From Oscillospiraceae bacterium (GTDB lineage: Bacteria; Bacillota; Clostridia; Oscillospirales; Ruminococcaceae), in the NCBI GenBank assembly GCA_017462785.1, contig JAFTQJ010000053.1, positions 1-59,092 on the forward strand: a DNA stretch of 59,092 nucleotides, given 5' to 3'. Position 1 is the first letter of the stretch, and every line of letters begins with the position of its first letter. A program made the translations under genes and the position numbers. The notes under the pieces are model-generated. The model saw only the letters and a program-made list of their open reading frames with translations, was not told the origin of the DNA and made no database searches. Below, one piece after another: positions 44,933 through 53,528 of this stretch.

Positions 44933-45850
44933 TTACCCGACTTTCACAATTGAAAATTGTTTTTTCTGTGTTGACAATTCATGTATCGCTACTACAATCG
45001 TTCCGACAACTGCGGCACCTGTCATGAGGATACAGTTGTGATAGTAGCTGCCCATTGCATCTGCAATCTGCATGATTTCCTTTGCGTGCAGAAATGAGTG
45101 CATGAAATCCAAGTCCGTAGATGCTGCAATGCGCATTGCCATATCAAGTCTGAATACCAGATAGGAGTAAATTGCCGACATTGCAATACAAAAAACGGAG
45201 CTGATTATGGAAAGCCGGATACCCTTCCATTTGTATCCCAGTACAAGTCCAGCACCCAATAATGCAGTAGTCAGGCTGCTGATGTAGCCAAGCCGTGCAA
45301 CCAGAAACACCAAAACCGAGGCAAGAACTGCCCAAAAACATGCTCCGAGCATTCCGGCAATAAAATTTTCTTTTTTTGCAGCGTCTGCTTTCTTGCTATC
45401 TATGAGAGCATTTTGGATGCATTCGGCAGATGCGACAGTCAGAAAAGCATATTCTCCCTTTACAGTATAAATTTCTGGAATCCCCTCAATGCCAAGTTCA
45501 TCACAATTTCGAAAATCGTTTGCCGCAAGGAATGTTGTCAGTCGGTTCAGAAATCCAATGATGCTTTCGACGTTGAGTTGATGACTACCCTTGATTGGCA
45601 TATAGATACTGCTTTTGTATTTTACGGTCTGTAGGCTGCATCCTTTGGGGAGTATTGTTTGCAGCGTGGTCTGACGCTCGGATTTGGCACAGAACAGGAT
45701 ATTGACATGCTGTCTGCTGTCCGAAAAACTGCTTCCCATAATGAGAAAAAGGTAATTTTGATAGTAACCGTATATCAGACAATCTTTTTTTCTGAAAGTT
45801 AGATTGAGATTTTCAGCTATCTCATGAAGAATTTTTGCATTAGATGCCAT
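44933..45850 (-). CDS. Membrane protein of unknown function
   Basis: 305 residues, not recognised. About 165 N-terminal residues are soluble (NAKILHEIAENLNLTFRKKD), then four hydrophobic helices (LGACFWAVLASVLVFLVARL, YISSLTTALLGAGLVLG, LSIISSVFCIAMSAIYSYLV and CILMTGAAVVGTIVVAI). GGGGTG lies 6 bp before the ATG at 45850. Codon use is more AT-rich than its neighbours, a mild sign of different origin. Confidence 0.7.
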   Translation of the reverse strand: MASNAKILHEIAENLNLTFRKKDCLIYGYYQNYLFLIMGSSFSDSRQHVNILFCAKSERQTTLQTILPKGCSLQTVKYKSSIYMPIKGSHQLNVESIIGFLNRLTTFLAANDFRNCDELGIEGIPEIYTVKGEYAFLTVASAECIQNALIDSKKADAAKKENFIAGMLGACFWAVLASVLVFLVARLGYISSLTTALLGAGLVLGYKWKGIRLSIISSVFCIAMSAIYSYLVFRLDMAMRIAASTDLDFMHSFLHAKEIMQIADAMGSYYHNCILMTGAAVVGTIVVAIHELSTQKKQFSIVKVG

Positions 45851-45900
45851 AATTTTCACCCCATTGATGATACATGATCAGATTCAGACATGTTCTGATT

Positions 45901-47055
45901 TCATAATATTTCTTCCGGCACTTCCTCCGCCATTCTCTGATATGCCGCCTGACTCGGATGCAAGTGGTCACCGCTGTCGTATCCTGTGCCGAACGCCGCC
46001 GGATTTGCCGGATCACAGACCGCCCTGTCAAAGTCAATGCAGCCGTCCGCTTCATCCGTTGTCCTGATCCAATCATTGACCGCACACCGCAGCTCCTCAC
46101 GGAAATCTGCATAGGTACGCCAGCCCTCGATCGGGAGAAGCGTTCCGAGATAAACTTTCAGCCCGTACTCCCTCGCTTTCCGGATGTAGAAACGCAGTCC
46201 TTCGATCATTTCCTCCGCTGTCGGCAGATCGCTCCACGGACGGAACGGATTGACATCCTCGCCGACGGGGTGTATAATATCATTGATGCCATGCTGGATG
46301 ATCACCGTGTCCGCACCGGAAACCAGACATTCCCTCGGAAATCTTGTTTCACCCTTCAGACCGTAGGAATCATAGGTGATATTGTCGTACTGCCGCAGGA
46401 TCCTCGTACCGCTTGCCGCCTTGCGGATGACAGCGGTTTTGCCGTCACCAAGCTCCAGCGTGCGGAGCATCAGGAAATCAGGCCATGCCTGTGCTGTGAT
46501 GGAATCGCCGTAGCAGATCACCGCACGGCTGTCATGACTTGCGGCAACCTCGATGTCACTCAGAAAATAGACCCAGTTCGTTTTTCTGGAAAGATCCATC
46601 GGGAGCTGTACAGCATCGGCATAATCACCGGCTGCAAAATAGCCGCCGGAGAGGGGACCGGTAATGTTCACCGCAGAACGCAGCTCCGTAAAATCGGCGA
46701 AATACAGGCTCACTGCAATGGTTTCACCGGCATTGACGGAAAAATCCGCCGCATCGCTGCGGATCCGTGCACCGGCAGGAATGGTTGCGGAAAGCTGACC
46801 GCCGAATGTGAGGGGGAGGGAAGTGCCCTCCACGATTCCGGAATCCATTCCGGCTTTCGCAATATAGGCAGCTGTGATGCGGACAGCCTCCGTTCCGCAG
46901 AAATTGTCCAGCGTGATGCGGACAGCGGATCCGGACAGCAGCATTTTCACAGGATAGCGGAGTGTCAGATTTTTGCCGTAATTTTCAGGACGGCGGTCAT
47001 TGATGGAAATGGCATTACCCCATGCGGCAACCCATTTTTGATTCGTTTCTGTCAT
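45901..47055 (-). CDS. GDSL/SGNH-family hydrolase
   Basis: 384 residues. A beta-rich N-terminal domain (about 1-165) precedes an SGNH core: block I VICYGDSITAQAWPDF (Ser nucleophile), block III IIQHGINDIIHP (Asn) and block V SGDHLHPSQAAY (Asp-His). Such two-domain enzymes are often esterases removing acetyl groups from plant polysaccharides. There is no signal peptide, so this one acts in the cytoplasm, perhaps on imported oligosaccharides. AGAGGA is 6 bp before the ATG at 47055. Confidence 0.88.
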   Translation of the reverse strand: MTETNQKWVAAWGNAISINDRRPENYGKNLTLRYPVKMLLSGSAVRITLDNFCGTEAVRITAAYIAKAGMDSGIVEGTSLPLTFGGQLSATIPAGARIRSDAADFSVNAGETIAVSLYFADFTELRSAVNITGPLSGGYFAAGDYADAVQLPMDLSRKTNWVYFLSDIEVAASHDSRAVICYGDSITAQAWPDFLMLRTLELGDGKTAVIRKAASGTRILRQYDNITYDSYGLKGETRFPRECLVSGADTVIIQHGINDIIHPVGEDVNPFRPWSDLPTAEEMIEGLRFYIRKAREYGLKVYLGTLLPIEGWRTYADFREELRCAVNDWIRTTDEADGCIDFDRAVCDPANPAAFGTGYDSGDHLHPSQAAYQRMAEEVPEEIL

Positions 47056-47146
47056 GTGCATTCCTCTTTCTTTTGGTCGTTACCTGTTAATCATACCATT
47101 TCTATGGTGATTTGTCAATATCCAGCAAACAGAAAGGAAAAACAAA

Positions 47147-47319
47147 ATGGATTATTTTATCATAGGCATCCTCGTTTCACTGTTCTGCATTGCCCTCTTT
47201 GTGATCATCATCATTCGTTTTGCGAACAGCGAACCGCCTGCTATGATCCGTACTATGACGAAATCAATGACCTGATGATACAGAAGCTTCAGGCAGAACC
47301 GCTGCCCATTCCAAAATAA
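47147..47319 (+). pseudogene. Small membrane-protein gene with a frameshift
   Basis: AAAGGAAA precedes an ATG at 47147. The frame encodes one helix (YFIIGILVSLFCIALFVIII, RFANSEPP) and would stop at 47275. From 47242 a second frame reads YDPYYDEINDLMIQKLQAEP and ends LPIPK with TAA at 47319, directly before a terminator. The second part looks like the natural tail, so a one-base change near 47239-47243 (mutation or sequence error) is likely. Intact length would be about 57 residues. No function known. Confidence 0.55.
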
Positions 47320-47354
47320 GATCCTCCTCCGCATCATCACGGAGGAGGATCATT
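47320..47354 (+). terminator. Terminator after the small membrane gene
   Basis: GATCCTCCTCCG (47320-47331) pairs with CGGAGGAGGATC (47340-47351). It overlaps the end of the second frame, supporting that frame as the real 3' end. Confidence 0.8.
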
Positions 47355-47389
47355 GAATCAATAGGGCATCTCTGAAACCGGAACACATT

Positions 47390-47552
47390 GGGTCGTGTTG
47401 ACACTAAGCCTAACAACACATCTTTTCGGCAAAATTTCACGCATCCTACGTTGAAAAGGTTTGACAGGCGACAGCCTGCCTGCACCTTTTCGCCTTGCCT
47501 GCATAAAATTTTTGCTCGAAAATCTGCGTATTATTTTAGTGTCAACACTCCC
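47390..47552. mobile_element. MITE-like 163-bp inverted-repeat element
   Basis: Perfect 13-bp inverted repeats GTGTTGACACTAA (47395-47407) and TTAGTGTCAACAC (47536-47548), extended by GGG/CCC at the outer ends. Inner arms also pair imperfectly (TTTTCGGCAAAATTT against AAAATTTTTGCTCGAAAA), so the whole element can fold as one hairpin. It has no coding capacity. The element's last bases supply the stop of the adjacent minus-strand gene. No clear target duplication was found. Confidence 0.65.
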
Positions 47553-48121
47553 TAAAAGAATTCAACATTGTCCAAAGCCATCGCATACTTATGCCCGTTG
47601 CCAAGGGTGATGCAAAGCATCTCCACGCCGATCTCAGCATGCTTATAGTCCAGAAATACAGGGCAGATGCACGGTTCTCCGAGTTCATCGAAGATCCGGT
47701 AGGGATGCTTGGTGCATCCGGCATCCACGCCGCTGACTCTCATCGTATGGCAGATATATTTCTGCTTTGCAACACAGTAATAATCGGAACCTGCACCGAA
47801 CTGCCTGCCGATTCCGCTCAGGAACAGGAACAGAAACAGAATCATGTCGATCACCCATGAGATAAACAGGGAGCCGGGGATATACCTGTACCTGCCGTAA
47901 CGCCCTGCAAGCAGCATCTCCATATCCGGCAGGGGCACAGCACCGCCGTCCATTTTGAGGTTGCCCATGTCATAGATCGCCAAAGGTGCCCCCAGAACCG
48001 CTGCGGCTCCGGAGAGATACAATGTCATCATAAAGCGGTAACGCCTGTCGGCAACATAATCAAGCAGCTTTTTCTCACGCTTGGGGTCGAGCCAGATGCG
48101 GTATTTATCAAACTGTTCCAT
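47552..48121 (-). CDS. Two-helix membrane protein, possibly shortened by the MITE
   Basis: 189 residues, unrecognised. A basic start (LDPKREKKLLDYVADRRYR), two helices (about 26-45 and 85-110, LFISWVIDMILFLFLFLSG) and a soluble C-terminal part. Its architecture resembles the gene just upstream. The TAG stop at 47552-47554 uses a base of the inverted-repeat element, so the natural C-terminus may have been longer. The ATG at 48121 lies 7 bp after the upstream stop. Confidence 0.65.
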   Translation of the reverse strand: MEQFDKYRIWLDPKREKKLLDYVADRRYRFMMTLYLSGAAAVLGAPLAIYDMGNLKMDGGAVPLPDMEMLLAGRYGRYRYIPGSLFISWVIDMILFLFLFLSGIGRQFGAGSDYYCVAKQKYICHTMRVSGVDAGCTKHPYRIFDELGEPCICPVFLDYKHAEIGVEMLCITLGNGHKYAMALDNVEFF

Positions 48122-48128
48122 CGCCGCC

Positions 48129-48704
48129 TCAATTCTTCGGTGCTGTGACCGCTGTTCTGGGCAGGATGAAAATGGAATGGTTATCCAGCTCAATACACGG
48201 ACGGTAGGAATTGTCGATCAGCTCGCCCGTCAGGTTCAGGGCATGCACGGATCTTCCGCTGACAGTGCCGATGGCATAGTCCTTGTGCCCCTCCAGCAGG
48301 GATTTGATCGCCGTTGTGCCGAAGCCCCTGCCTCTCGGACGGTAGGCACCGGCTACATAGATCGTATCGACTTTGAAGCCGCCCCTCTTGATGACGGTCA
48401 GGTCGGAGCCTTTGCTCAGCTGCTTGCGGTAGCCGCTGTGCAGCAGCATGCAGAATGCCATCAATGCCAGAAATGCAAATAATGCAGAGAATGGTGCAAG
48501 CTCGGGCAGATACTCGCCGTAGGGAATACGATCCAGCAGCTGCGGGATAAAGCACACAGCCGTCAGTCCTCCGCAGAGGACGAACCAGAATACCGCACCC
48601 CAGAGCTTTCGGATATACCGGCGGCGTTCCTGCACAATATACTGTTTCACCAGCTGCCGCCCAAGCATGGATAGTTTGTAGGAGCAAAAGTTGTCACGTT
48701 TCAT
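48129..48704 (-). CDS. Two-helix membrane protein of unknown function
   Basis: 191 residues, unrecognised. Basic start, two helices (AVFWFVLCGGLTAVCFIPQL and LAPFSALFAFLALMAFCML), then a soluble domain (TVIKRGGFKVDTIYVAGAYR) ending LDNHSIFILPRTA. GGAG precedes the ATG at 48704. It forms a two-gene unit with the next gene, which has the same layout; an old duplication is possible. Confidence 0.7.
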   Translation of the reverse strand: MKRDNFCSYKLSMLGRQLVKQYIVQERRRYIRKLWGAVFWFVLCGGLTAVCFIPQLLDRIPYGEYLPELAPFSALFAFLALMAFCMLLHSGYRKQLSKGSDLTVIKRGGFKVDTIYVAGAYRPRGRGFGTTAIKSLLEGHKDYAIGTVSGRSVHALNLTGELIDNSYRPCIELDNHSIFILPRTAVTAPKN

Positions 48705-48882
48705 TCGTTCATCTCCAGTTCGTTTGTTCACTCGTCATTTATTATAACATATGATTCAGCTAAAATCAAGTTAATTTCAAATTAAAGCCACTTTTGTCAG
48801 CCTTTTTTGGTGAAATAGACAGTGCACTGAAAACCTTTTTGAGCGTTTCGACGAAAAAAGTAAAAAAAATCAAAAAAAGTAC

Positions 48883-48911
48883 TTGCAATATTTGTTCAAA
48901 TCGTGTATAAT
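48883..48911 (+). promoter_or_regulatory. Promoter of the patatin-like gene
   Basis: TTGCAA (48883-48888), 17 bp, TATAAT (48906-48911). Confidence 0.82.
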
Positions 48912-48945
48912 AAGAATGATGGTGTATCCGGAAAGGAGGCATGGC

Positions 48946-49818
48946 ATGAAACTCGGTCTGGTGCTGGAAGGCGGTGCACATCGTACTGTTTTTTCCTGCG
49001 GCGTGATGGATGCCTTGCTGGATGCTGGGATCAGGGCGGATTATGTGATCGGCTCCTCCGCTGGCATTACCTACGGAATATCCTATGTTTCCGGTCAGAA
49101 GGGCAGAAACCGTGAAATGCTGCGGCGTTATGCCGGAGACATTCGTTATGCCGGATTGCTGCATTGGCTCAATCCGTGGAATCGCTCCTATTATAATGTG
49201 CGTTTCCTGTTTGACACGATCCCGAACAAGCTTCTTCCCTATGATTATGCGGCACTGGAAGCCTTTGAAGGCGAAGTGCTTGCGGCTGTGACGAACGTCC
49301 ACACAGGACGTGCGGAATATCTTCCCGTTACTGCTGAGGACAGAAAATGGAAGGTGCTGCAGGCGACCTGTTCGCTTCCCCTGATGTTTCATCCTGTGAC
49401 GGTGGACGGAGTACTCTATGCGGACGGCGGCATTGCAGATTCAGTCCCATTTGAAAAGGCGTTGGAGGACGGCTGCGACAAGCTGATCGCCGTGCTGACA
49501 CGGGTACGGGATTATCACAAGGAAGCGGAAAGCGTCATGAATTTTGCGGCTTCCCTCCAGAAACGAAAGCATCCGGAATATGCTAAAACCATGCTGGAAT
49601 GGCACGAAAAGTACAATGAGAGCATGGATAAGCTCAGAGAACTGGAGCAGGCTGGCGTAGTCTATTGCATTGTACCGGAGGACACGCTCGGTGTCGGCCG
49701 GACGGACAAGCGGATCGATCCGCTGATGTCATTGTACGCACAGGGCTATGCACTGACGATGCAGCAGATGCCTGCACTGCGTAGTTATCTGACACAATCC
49801 CCTACAGAAAAGAAATGA
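48946..49818 (+). CDS. Patatin-like phospholipase
   Basis: 290 residues. The oxyanion motif LVLEGGAHRTVFSCGVMDAL, nucleophile in IGSSAGITYG (GxSxG) and DGG catalytic Asp in LYADGGIADSVPFEKAL form the Ser-Asp dyad of patatins. It resembles the YjjU/RssA-type cytoplasmic lipases of bacteria. AAGGAGG is placed for the ATG at 48946; upstream in-frame ATGs lie at or before the promoter. Eleven bases separate it from the YdbC-like gene. Confidence 0.92.
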   Translation: MKLGLVLEGGAHRTVFSCGVMDALLDAGIRADYVIGSSAGITYGISYVSGQKGRNREMLRRYAGDIRYAGLLHWLNPWNRSYYNVRFLFDTIPNKLLPYDYAALEAFEGEVLAAVTNVHTGRAEYLPVTAEDRKWKVLQATCSLPLMFHPVTVDGVLYADGGIADSVPFEKALEDGCDKLIAVLTRVRDYHKEAESVMNFAASLQKRKHPEYAKTMLEWHEKYNESMDKLRELEQAGVVYCIVPEDTLGVGRTDKRIDPLMSLYAQGYALTMQQMPALRSYLTQSPTEKK

Positions 49819-49828
49819 GGCAAACAAA

Positions 49829-50080
49829 ATGGCAGAACTGAAATTTGAAATCACAGAACATATCGGCGTAGTCGGCGAGAATGCAAGAGGCTGGTCAAGA
49901 GAGCTGAACATGGTCAGCTGGAATGACCGTGAGCCGAAGTACGACCTGCGTGACTGGTCACCGGATCACTCTAAGATGGGCAAGGGTCTGACAATGACAG
50001 CGGACGAGCTGGTAGCTCTCAAGGAACTGCTCGACGGTCTTGGTCTGGATGATTTCGGCGACGACATGATGGAAGAATAA
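49829..50080 (+). CDS. YdbC/PC4-like single-stranded DNA-binding protein
   Basis: 83 residues. [20 protein letters not shown] followed by [11 protein letters not shown] is the conserved strand region of the YdbC (PC4-like) family, small dimers that bind single-stranded nucleic acid. The C-terminus is very acidic ([10 protein letters not shown]). GAGG precedes the ATG. It lies between the patatin gene and smpB; its role is thought to be in transcription or repair but is not established. Confidence 0.88.
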   Translation: MAELKFEITEHIGVVGENARGWSRELNMVSWNDREPKYDLRDWSPDHSKMGKGLTMTADELVALKELLDGLGLDDFGDDMMEE

Positions 50081-50132
50081 TTCCGTTTTCAGGATTACAG
50101 CACAATCTATTGTAAAGAATCGAGGTGGAAAT

Positions 50133-50597
50133 ATGCGTACAAAGGGCACGAAGCTCATTACAGAAAACCGCAAGGCACGGCACGAATATTTTGTGCTGGA
50201 GGATTTTGAGGCAGGCATTGAGCTGACGGGAACGGAGGTCAAGTCCATCCGGCAGGGCAATGTGAATCTGAAAGACAGCTGGTGCAGCATTGAGAACGGC
50301 GAGCTGTTCATCAAGCAGATGCATATTTCACCTTATGAAAAGGGCAATATTTTCAATCGTGATCCGCTGCGTGTACGCAGGCTCCTGATGCACAAAAAAG
50401 AGATCATGCGGCTCTACGGTAAGCAGAAGCAGGATGGGCTGGCACTTGTTCCGCTTTCGATGTATTTCAAGGATTCGAGAGTCAAGATCCAGCTGGGGCT
50501 TTGCAAAGGTAAGAAGCTGTATGACAAGCGTGAGGATGCCGCCAAGCGTGACGCAAAGCGGAGCATTGACAGGGCACTGAAAGCCCAGAATCAGTAA
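50133..50597 (+). CDS. smpB: SsrA-binding protein SmpB
   Basis: 154 residues. Binds tmRNA and brings it to stalled ribosomes. Conserved blocks: [40 protein letters not shown] and [16 protein letters not shown]; a basic C-terminal tail ([20 protein letters not shown]) that enters the mRNA channel is present. It sits 28 bp upstream of the tmRNA gene it serves, a common arrangement. Confidence 0.97.
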   Translation: MRTKGTKLITENRKARHEYFVLEDFEAGIELTGTEVKSIRQGNVNLKDSWCSIENGELFIKQMHISPYEKGNIFNRDPLRVRRLLMHKKEIMRLYGKQKQDGLALVPLSMYFKDSRVKIQLGLCKGKKLYDKREDAAKRDAKRSIDRALKAQNQ

Positions 50598-50625
50598 ATA
50601 TCGCAGGTTTTCCTGTGAAATATGT

Positions 50626-50994
50626 GGGGGCGTACCGGTTTCGACGGGGGCTTTGCACTATGATAAGCGAGTAGAGGTCTGCTGCATCTCTTAAAACTGC
50701 GGCACGTTTAAATATAAACGCTAACAAGAACATTACTGTAAGCTCCAGAAGCCTGCAGGTTGCTGCCTAAGTCAGCATCTGTCCTGTAATCGAGGACCAC
50801 GGCCTTTACAGGGCATCGACGAGTGGTGAACGTTTCTCTGACCCGTCCATGTCATTGAAATGTATTTGGACTACCTGCCCGCACAGCCTGTTTGTCGGCG
50901 GTGCGGATGGGGAATTTTAATAGATAAACTACACTCGTAGAAAGTTGTAGGAATGGGCTTTCGGACAGGGGTTCGATTCCCCTCGCCTCCACCA
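50626..50994 (+). ncRNA. ssrA: tmRNA (ssrA)
   Basis: Transfer-messenger RNA of about 369 nt. The 5' GGGGGCG and 3' CGCCTCC close the acceptor stem, and GGTTCGATTCC is the T-arm; CCA is encoded (50992-50994). The tag frame starts at GCT 50720 and ends TAA 50770, giving ANKNITVSSRSLQVAA. The Ala-Ala end is the usual protease signal, but 16 residues with a Ser/Arg-rich middle is unusual. The resume codon is assigned by context (ATAAAC before GCT). Confidence 0.93.
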
Positions 50995-51026
50995 ATCAAA
51001 AATGCGTAACCGCAAAGGTTGCACAA

Positions 51027-51067
51027 ATCCCGAAACACCGTTACGATACGGGATTTCGGGATTTTTT
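51027..51067 (+). terminator. Terminator after tmRNA
   Basis: ATCCCGAAA (51027-51035) pairs with TTTCGGGAT (51054-51062), followed by TTTTTG. Confidence 0.88.
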
Positions 51068-51277
51068 GCATCTTGATTTTTGTGGGTTAGACACGATGAA
51101 TGACATTTTTAAGAGGAAAATACAAGATCAATCCTGCATTCTCTCTTATGAAAAAGAGTGAGGAGAATGGGGTGATGGATACTAACTACCTTTGAATGAG
51201 AGCATTTCGCAAATGCGTGCGAATCAAAACAGAATCGCTCGAAAAGCAGAAGTATATGAAATACTTGGAGGTGCACA

Positions 51278-53053
51278 ATGAAAGCAAGAACTTACAAAAA
51301 GACAATTTCCTACATCATCAGCGTATCGCTCGGAACGGGCTGTTACCGTCATATCCGGGTGTCCGGCAAGAAAACACTGGACGATCTCGCATTTTATATC
51401 CTTGATGCGTTTGATTTTGAAATGGATCACCTGTATTCATTCTTCATGGACAATTGCTGGTGGTCGGATGACGACAGTTACAACAGCCCCTATGACGAAG
51501 AACCGCCCTATGCTGACCGGATCAAGCTGGCAAAGCTGAACCTGCAAAAAGGACAGGCATTCAAGTTTCTGTTTGATTATGGCGATGAATGGCGGTTTCA
51601 GTGCAAGGTGTTACAGGTGTTGGACGAGGAAACTTCCGGTGCACTGATCGTTCGTGCAAAGGGAGAGGCACCGCCGCAGTATCCGGTCTATGATGAGGAT
51701 ATGGATGAGGATTACTGTCCTGATTCATATGATGAGGATATGGATGAGGATTACTGTCCTGATTCAGCGGATGAAATGCCGGAAAGACCGCAGATCCAAA
51801 TGACAAGCCGCTGTGATGTGCAGGGTTCCGGTTCTGATGACGAACTGGAGTTCAAGCCCGAACCTCCGGAGATTCCGGACGAACTGATGGAGGCAGCATT
51901 CCGCTTCCGCAGTGAAAAGCTCTGGAAAAAGCTCTATGATACGGATATTTTTGCAGTCAAGCTCTCCAATGGTGAGATCGGGTATTGCTGTGTCATGGGC
52001 AATCTGGGCGAATGTCTTGCACTGTCATTGTACATTGGTGAGGAGGGATTGTTTTCTCTGCGATTCATCAACGAAATCGCACCGCAAATGAACTCCTCTT
52101 TTGCAATTTTGCTGGAACAGAACTGTCTGCAGCTTGGGCTGGACAACAAGTCCGACATGATGGATGAAACGATCCCGCCGGTACAGGCATACGCCAAAGC
52201 ACATGGGATCAGTCTGAAAGGTCGGAAGTCCTATCCCAATTTCATGAAGTTTCAGCGATTCTGTGCACCGTGGTACATTACCGCACAGGATGACTGCAAA
52301 TATCTGCTGGAGGCACTTCATGCGGCACATGAGGTCGCACAGCAATTGAAGGCTACAAACAAGGTGAAGCTCGGTCTGGGGGATGCACCGGAACGGATTC
52401 CACTTCTCACCCCCAATGGCAGCGGGTACAAGTGGACATTGATGGCACTGCCGGAAATGCCGCAGGACGTTTATCCTGCACCGCTCTTTGAGAACGCCCT
52501 GCTGCTCACGCAATTGCAAACGCTCAAGAAACAAGGCACATGGGAATGTGCACATTTCATCACAAGTCACCCATATCCGGATCATGGAATGCAGAAGCTT
52601 GTGTATCCGTCGCTGATGCTGATTGGTGACAGGGGCAAGAAGAAGGAAATGCAGTTTGAAAATGCCGGTTATTATCCTGAAATTGCGTCCGATCTGCTCA
52701 ATGAGCTGGCGATCAGAATCGTGCAGTATGGAACTTGCCCGAAAACCATTCTGACAAAATCGCATCGTTCCCTTGCACTGCTTTCCGATTTCTGCGAGAA
52801 GTGCGGCATTACCCTGAAATTGACGGAATCGTTCACCATGATCGACCAAATGCTTGACAAGGCATTGGCGAACAATTCTGCTCCGTTCGGAGACGAACGG
52901 CTGCTTGAGCTGTTTGCAATGCTCGACGCTCTGAGCGTGGCTGAGCTTCGCACCATGCCGCAGGAGATGATGGCAGATCTCTCCGAACTGATCGGCGAAG
53001 GCATTCTGCCGGCTACGCTGGAGAAGAAGCTGAAGGCGATTATGGGGAAGTGA
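51278..53053 (+). CDS. Plasmid pRiA4b ORF-3-like protein with long C-terminal extension
   Basis: 591 residues after TTGGAGGTG. Residues 1-135 match the pRiA4b ORF-3/TnpR-like domain found as a passenger on mobile elements (YIISVSLGTGCYRHIRVSGK, HLYSFFMDNCWWSDD, FLFDYGDEWRFQCKVL). An acidic hinge contains two copies of DEDMDEDYCPDS (from about 138). The remaining 390 residues are not recognised; they are soluble and mostly helical by eye. The family's function is unknown. It follows tmRNA and precedes an IS remnant, fitting a mobile region. Confidence 0.8.
   Translation: MKARTYKKTISYIISVSLGTGCYRHIRVSGKKTLDDLAFYILDAFDFEMDHLYSFFMDNCWWSDDDSYNSPYDEEPPYADRIKLAKLNLQKGQAFKFLFDYGDEWRFQCKVLQVLDEETSGALIVRAKGEAPPQYPVYDEDMDEDYCPDSYDEDMDEDYCPDSADEMPERPQIQMTSRCDVQGSGSDDELEFKPEPPEIPDELMEAAFRFRSEKLWKKLYDTDIFAVKLSNGEIGYCCVMGNLGECLALSLYIGEEGLFSLRFINEIAPQMNSSFAILLEQNCLQLGLDNKSDMMDETIPPVQAYAKAHGISLKGRKSYPNFMKFQRFCAPWYITAQDDCKYLLEALHAAHEVAQQLKATNKVKLGLGDAPERIPLLTPNGSGYKWTLMALPEMPQDVYPAPLFENALLLTQLQTLKKQGTWECAHFITSHPYPDHGMQKLVYPSLMLIGDRGKKKEMQFENAGYYPEIASDLLNELAIRIVQYGTCPKTILTKSHRSLALLSDFCEKCGITLKLTESFTMIDQMLDKALANNSAPFGDERLLELFAMLDALSVAELRTMPQEMMADLSELIGEGILPATLEKKLKAIMGK
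51689..51766 (+). repeat. Perfect 39-bp tandem duplication in frame
   Basis: 51689-51727 and 51728-51766 are identical 39-bp copies, each encoding YDEDMDEDYCPDS. Identity at all positions suggests a very recent duplication. Confidence 0.95.
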
Positions 53054-53176
53054 TGGATGGGGGTTGTTTTGTATCCGTGCTTGAATCGCATGATTTGATT
53101 AAAAATAGATGTAACGTAACTATTCAGTCCTCCCCAAACATCCACAAAGTTGAAAACAAAATTCCGATATAAAAAA

Positions 53177-53366
53177 CCTGATTCCGCAAAGTTCACAACT
53201 CCCAAACCACTAAGAAGCAACATGATTACAGAATTCTTGCCTCTTTTTATAATGCTCTGCGACTTCATCCACTGGGTGAAGTGGAATATGACTTATAAAC
53301 GAGGCTTTTATTCTATATAATCTGGTCTTTTCGGTTGTTTATCAATTTAAGTTTTGCGGAATCAGG
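53177..53366. mobile_element. IS remnant bounded by 14-bp inverted repeats
   Basis: CCTGATTCCGCAAA (53177-53190) and its exact reverse complement TTTGCGGAATCAGG (53353-53366) enclose 162 bp. On the plus strand near 53245-53295 the frame reads SFYNALRLHPLGEVEYDL then a stop, recalling the C-terminus of IS3-type transposases (FYN...R.H..LG). It is best read as a deletion derivative of an insertion sequence. The rest of the 53054-53398 gap holds no gene I can support. Confidence 0.6.
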
Positions 53367-53398
53367 CTTTACAAACAATTTTAAAGTTAAGAAACAAC

Positions 53399-53427
53399 TT
53401 GACAATAGAAAGAAAACGGTGTATAAT
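53399..53427 (+). promoter_or_regulatory. Consensus promoter of the SIR2-like cluster
   Basis: TTGACA (53399-53404), 17 bp, TATAAT (53422-53427), followed at once by AAGGAGG (53431-53437). It lies 33 bp past the inverted repeat of the IS remnant. Confidence 0.88.
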
Positions 53428-53528
53428 CAAAAGGAGGAATGTCGTTTTTCATCAGAAAGGGAGGGATGCTGATGCACAATTAACTCATTTGTTTTATCGA
53501 TGTACGAAGATCAACTATTGCAGGAGGA

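Noticed and set aside
52672-53268. Minus-strand frame opposite the pRiA4b-like gene's 3' end
   Set aside because: Mostly antisense to a supported gene; its first part overlaps the IS remnant and lacks a ribosome site.
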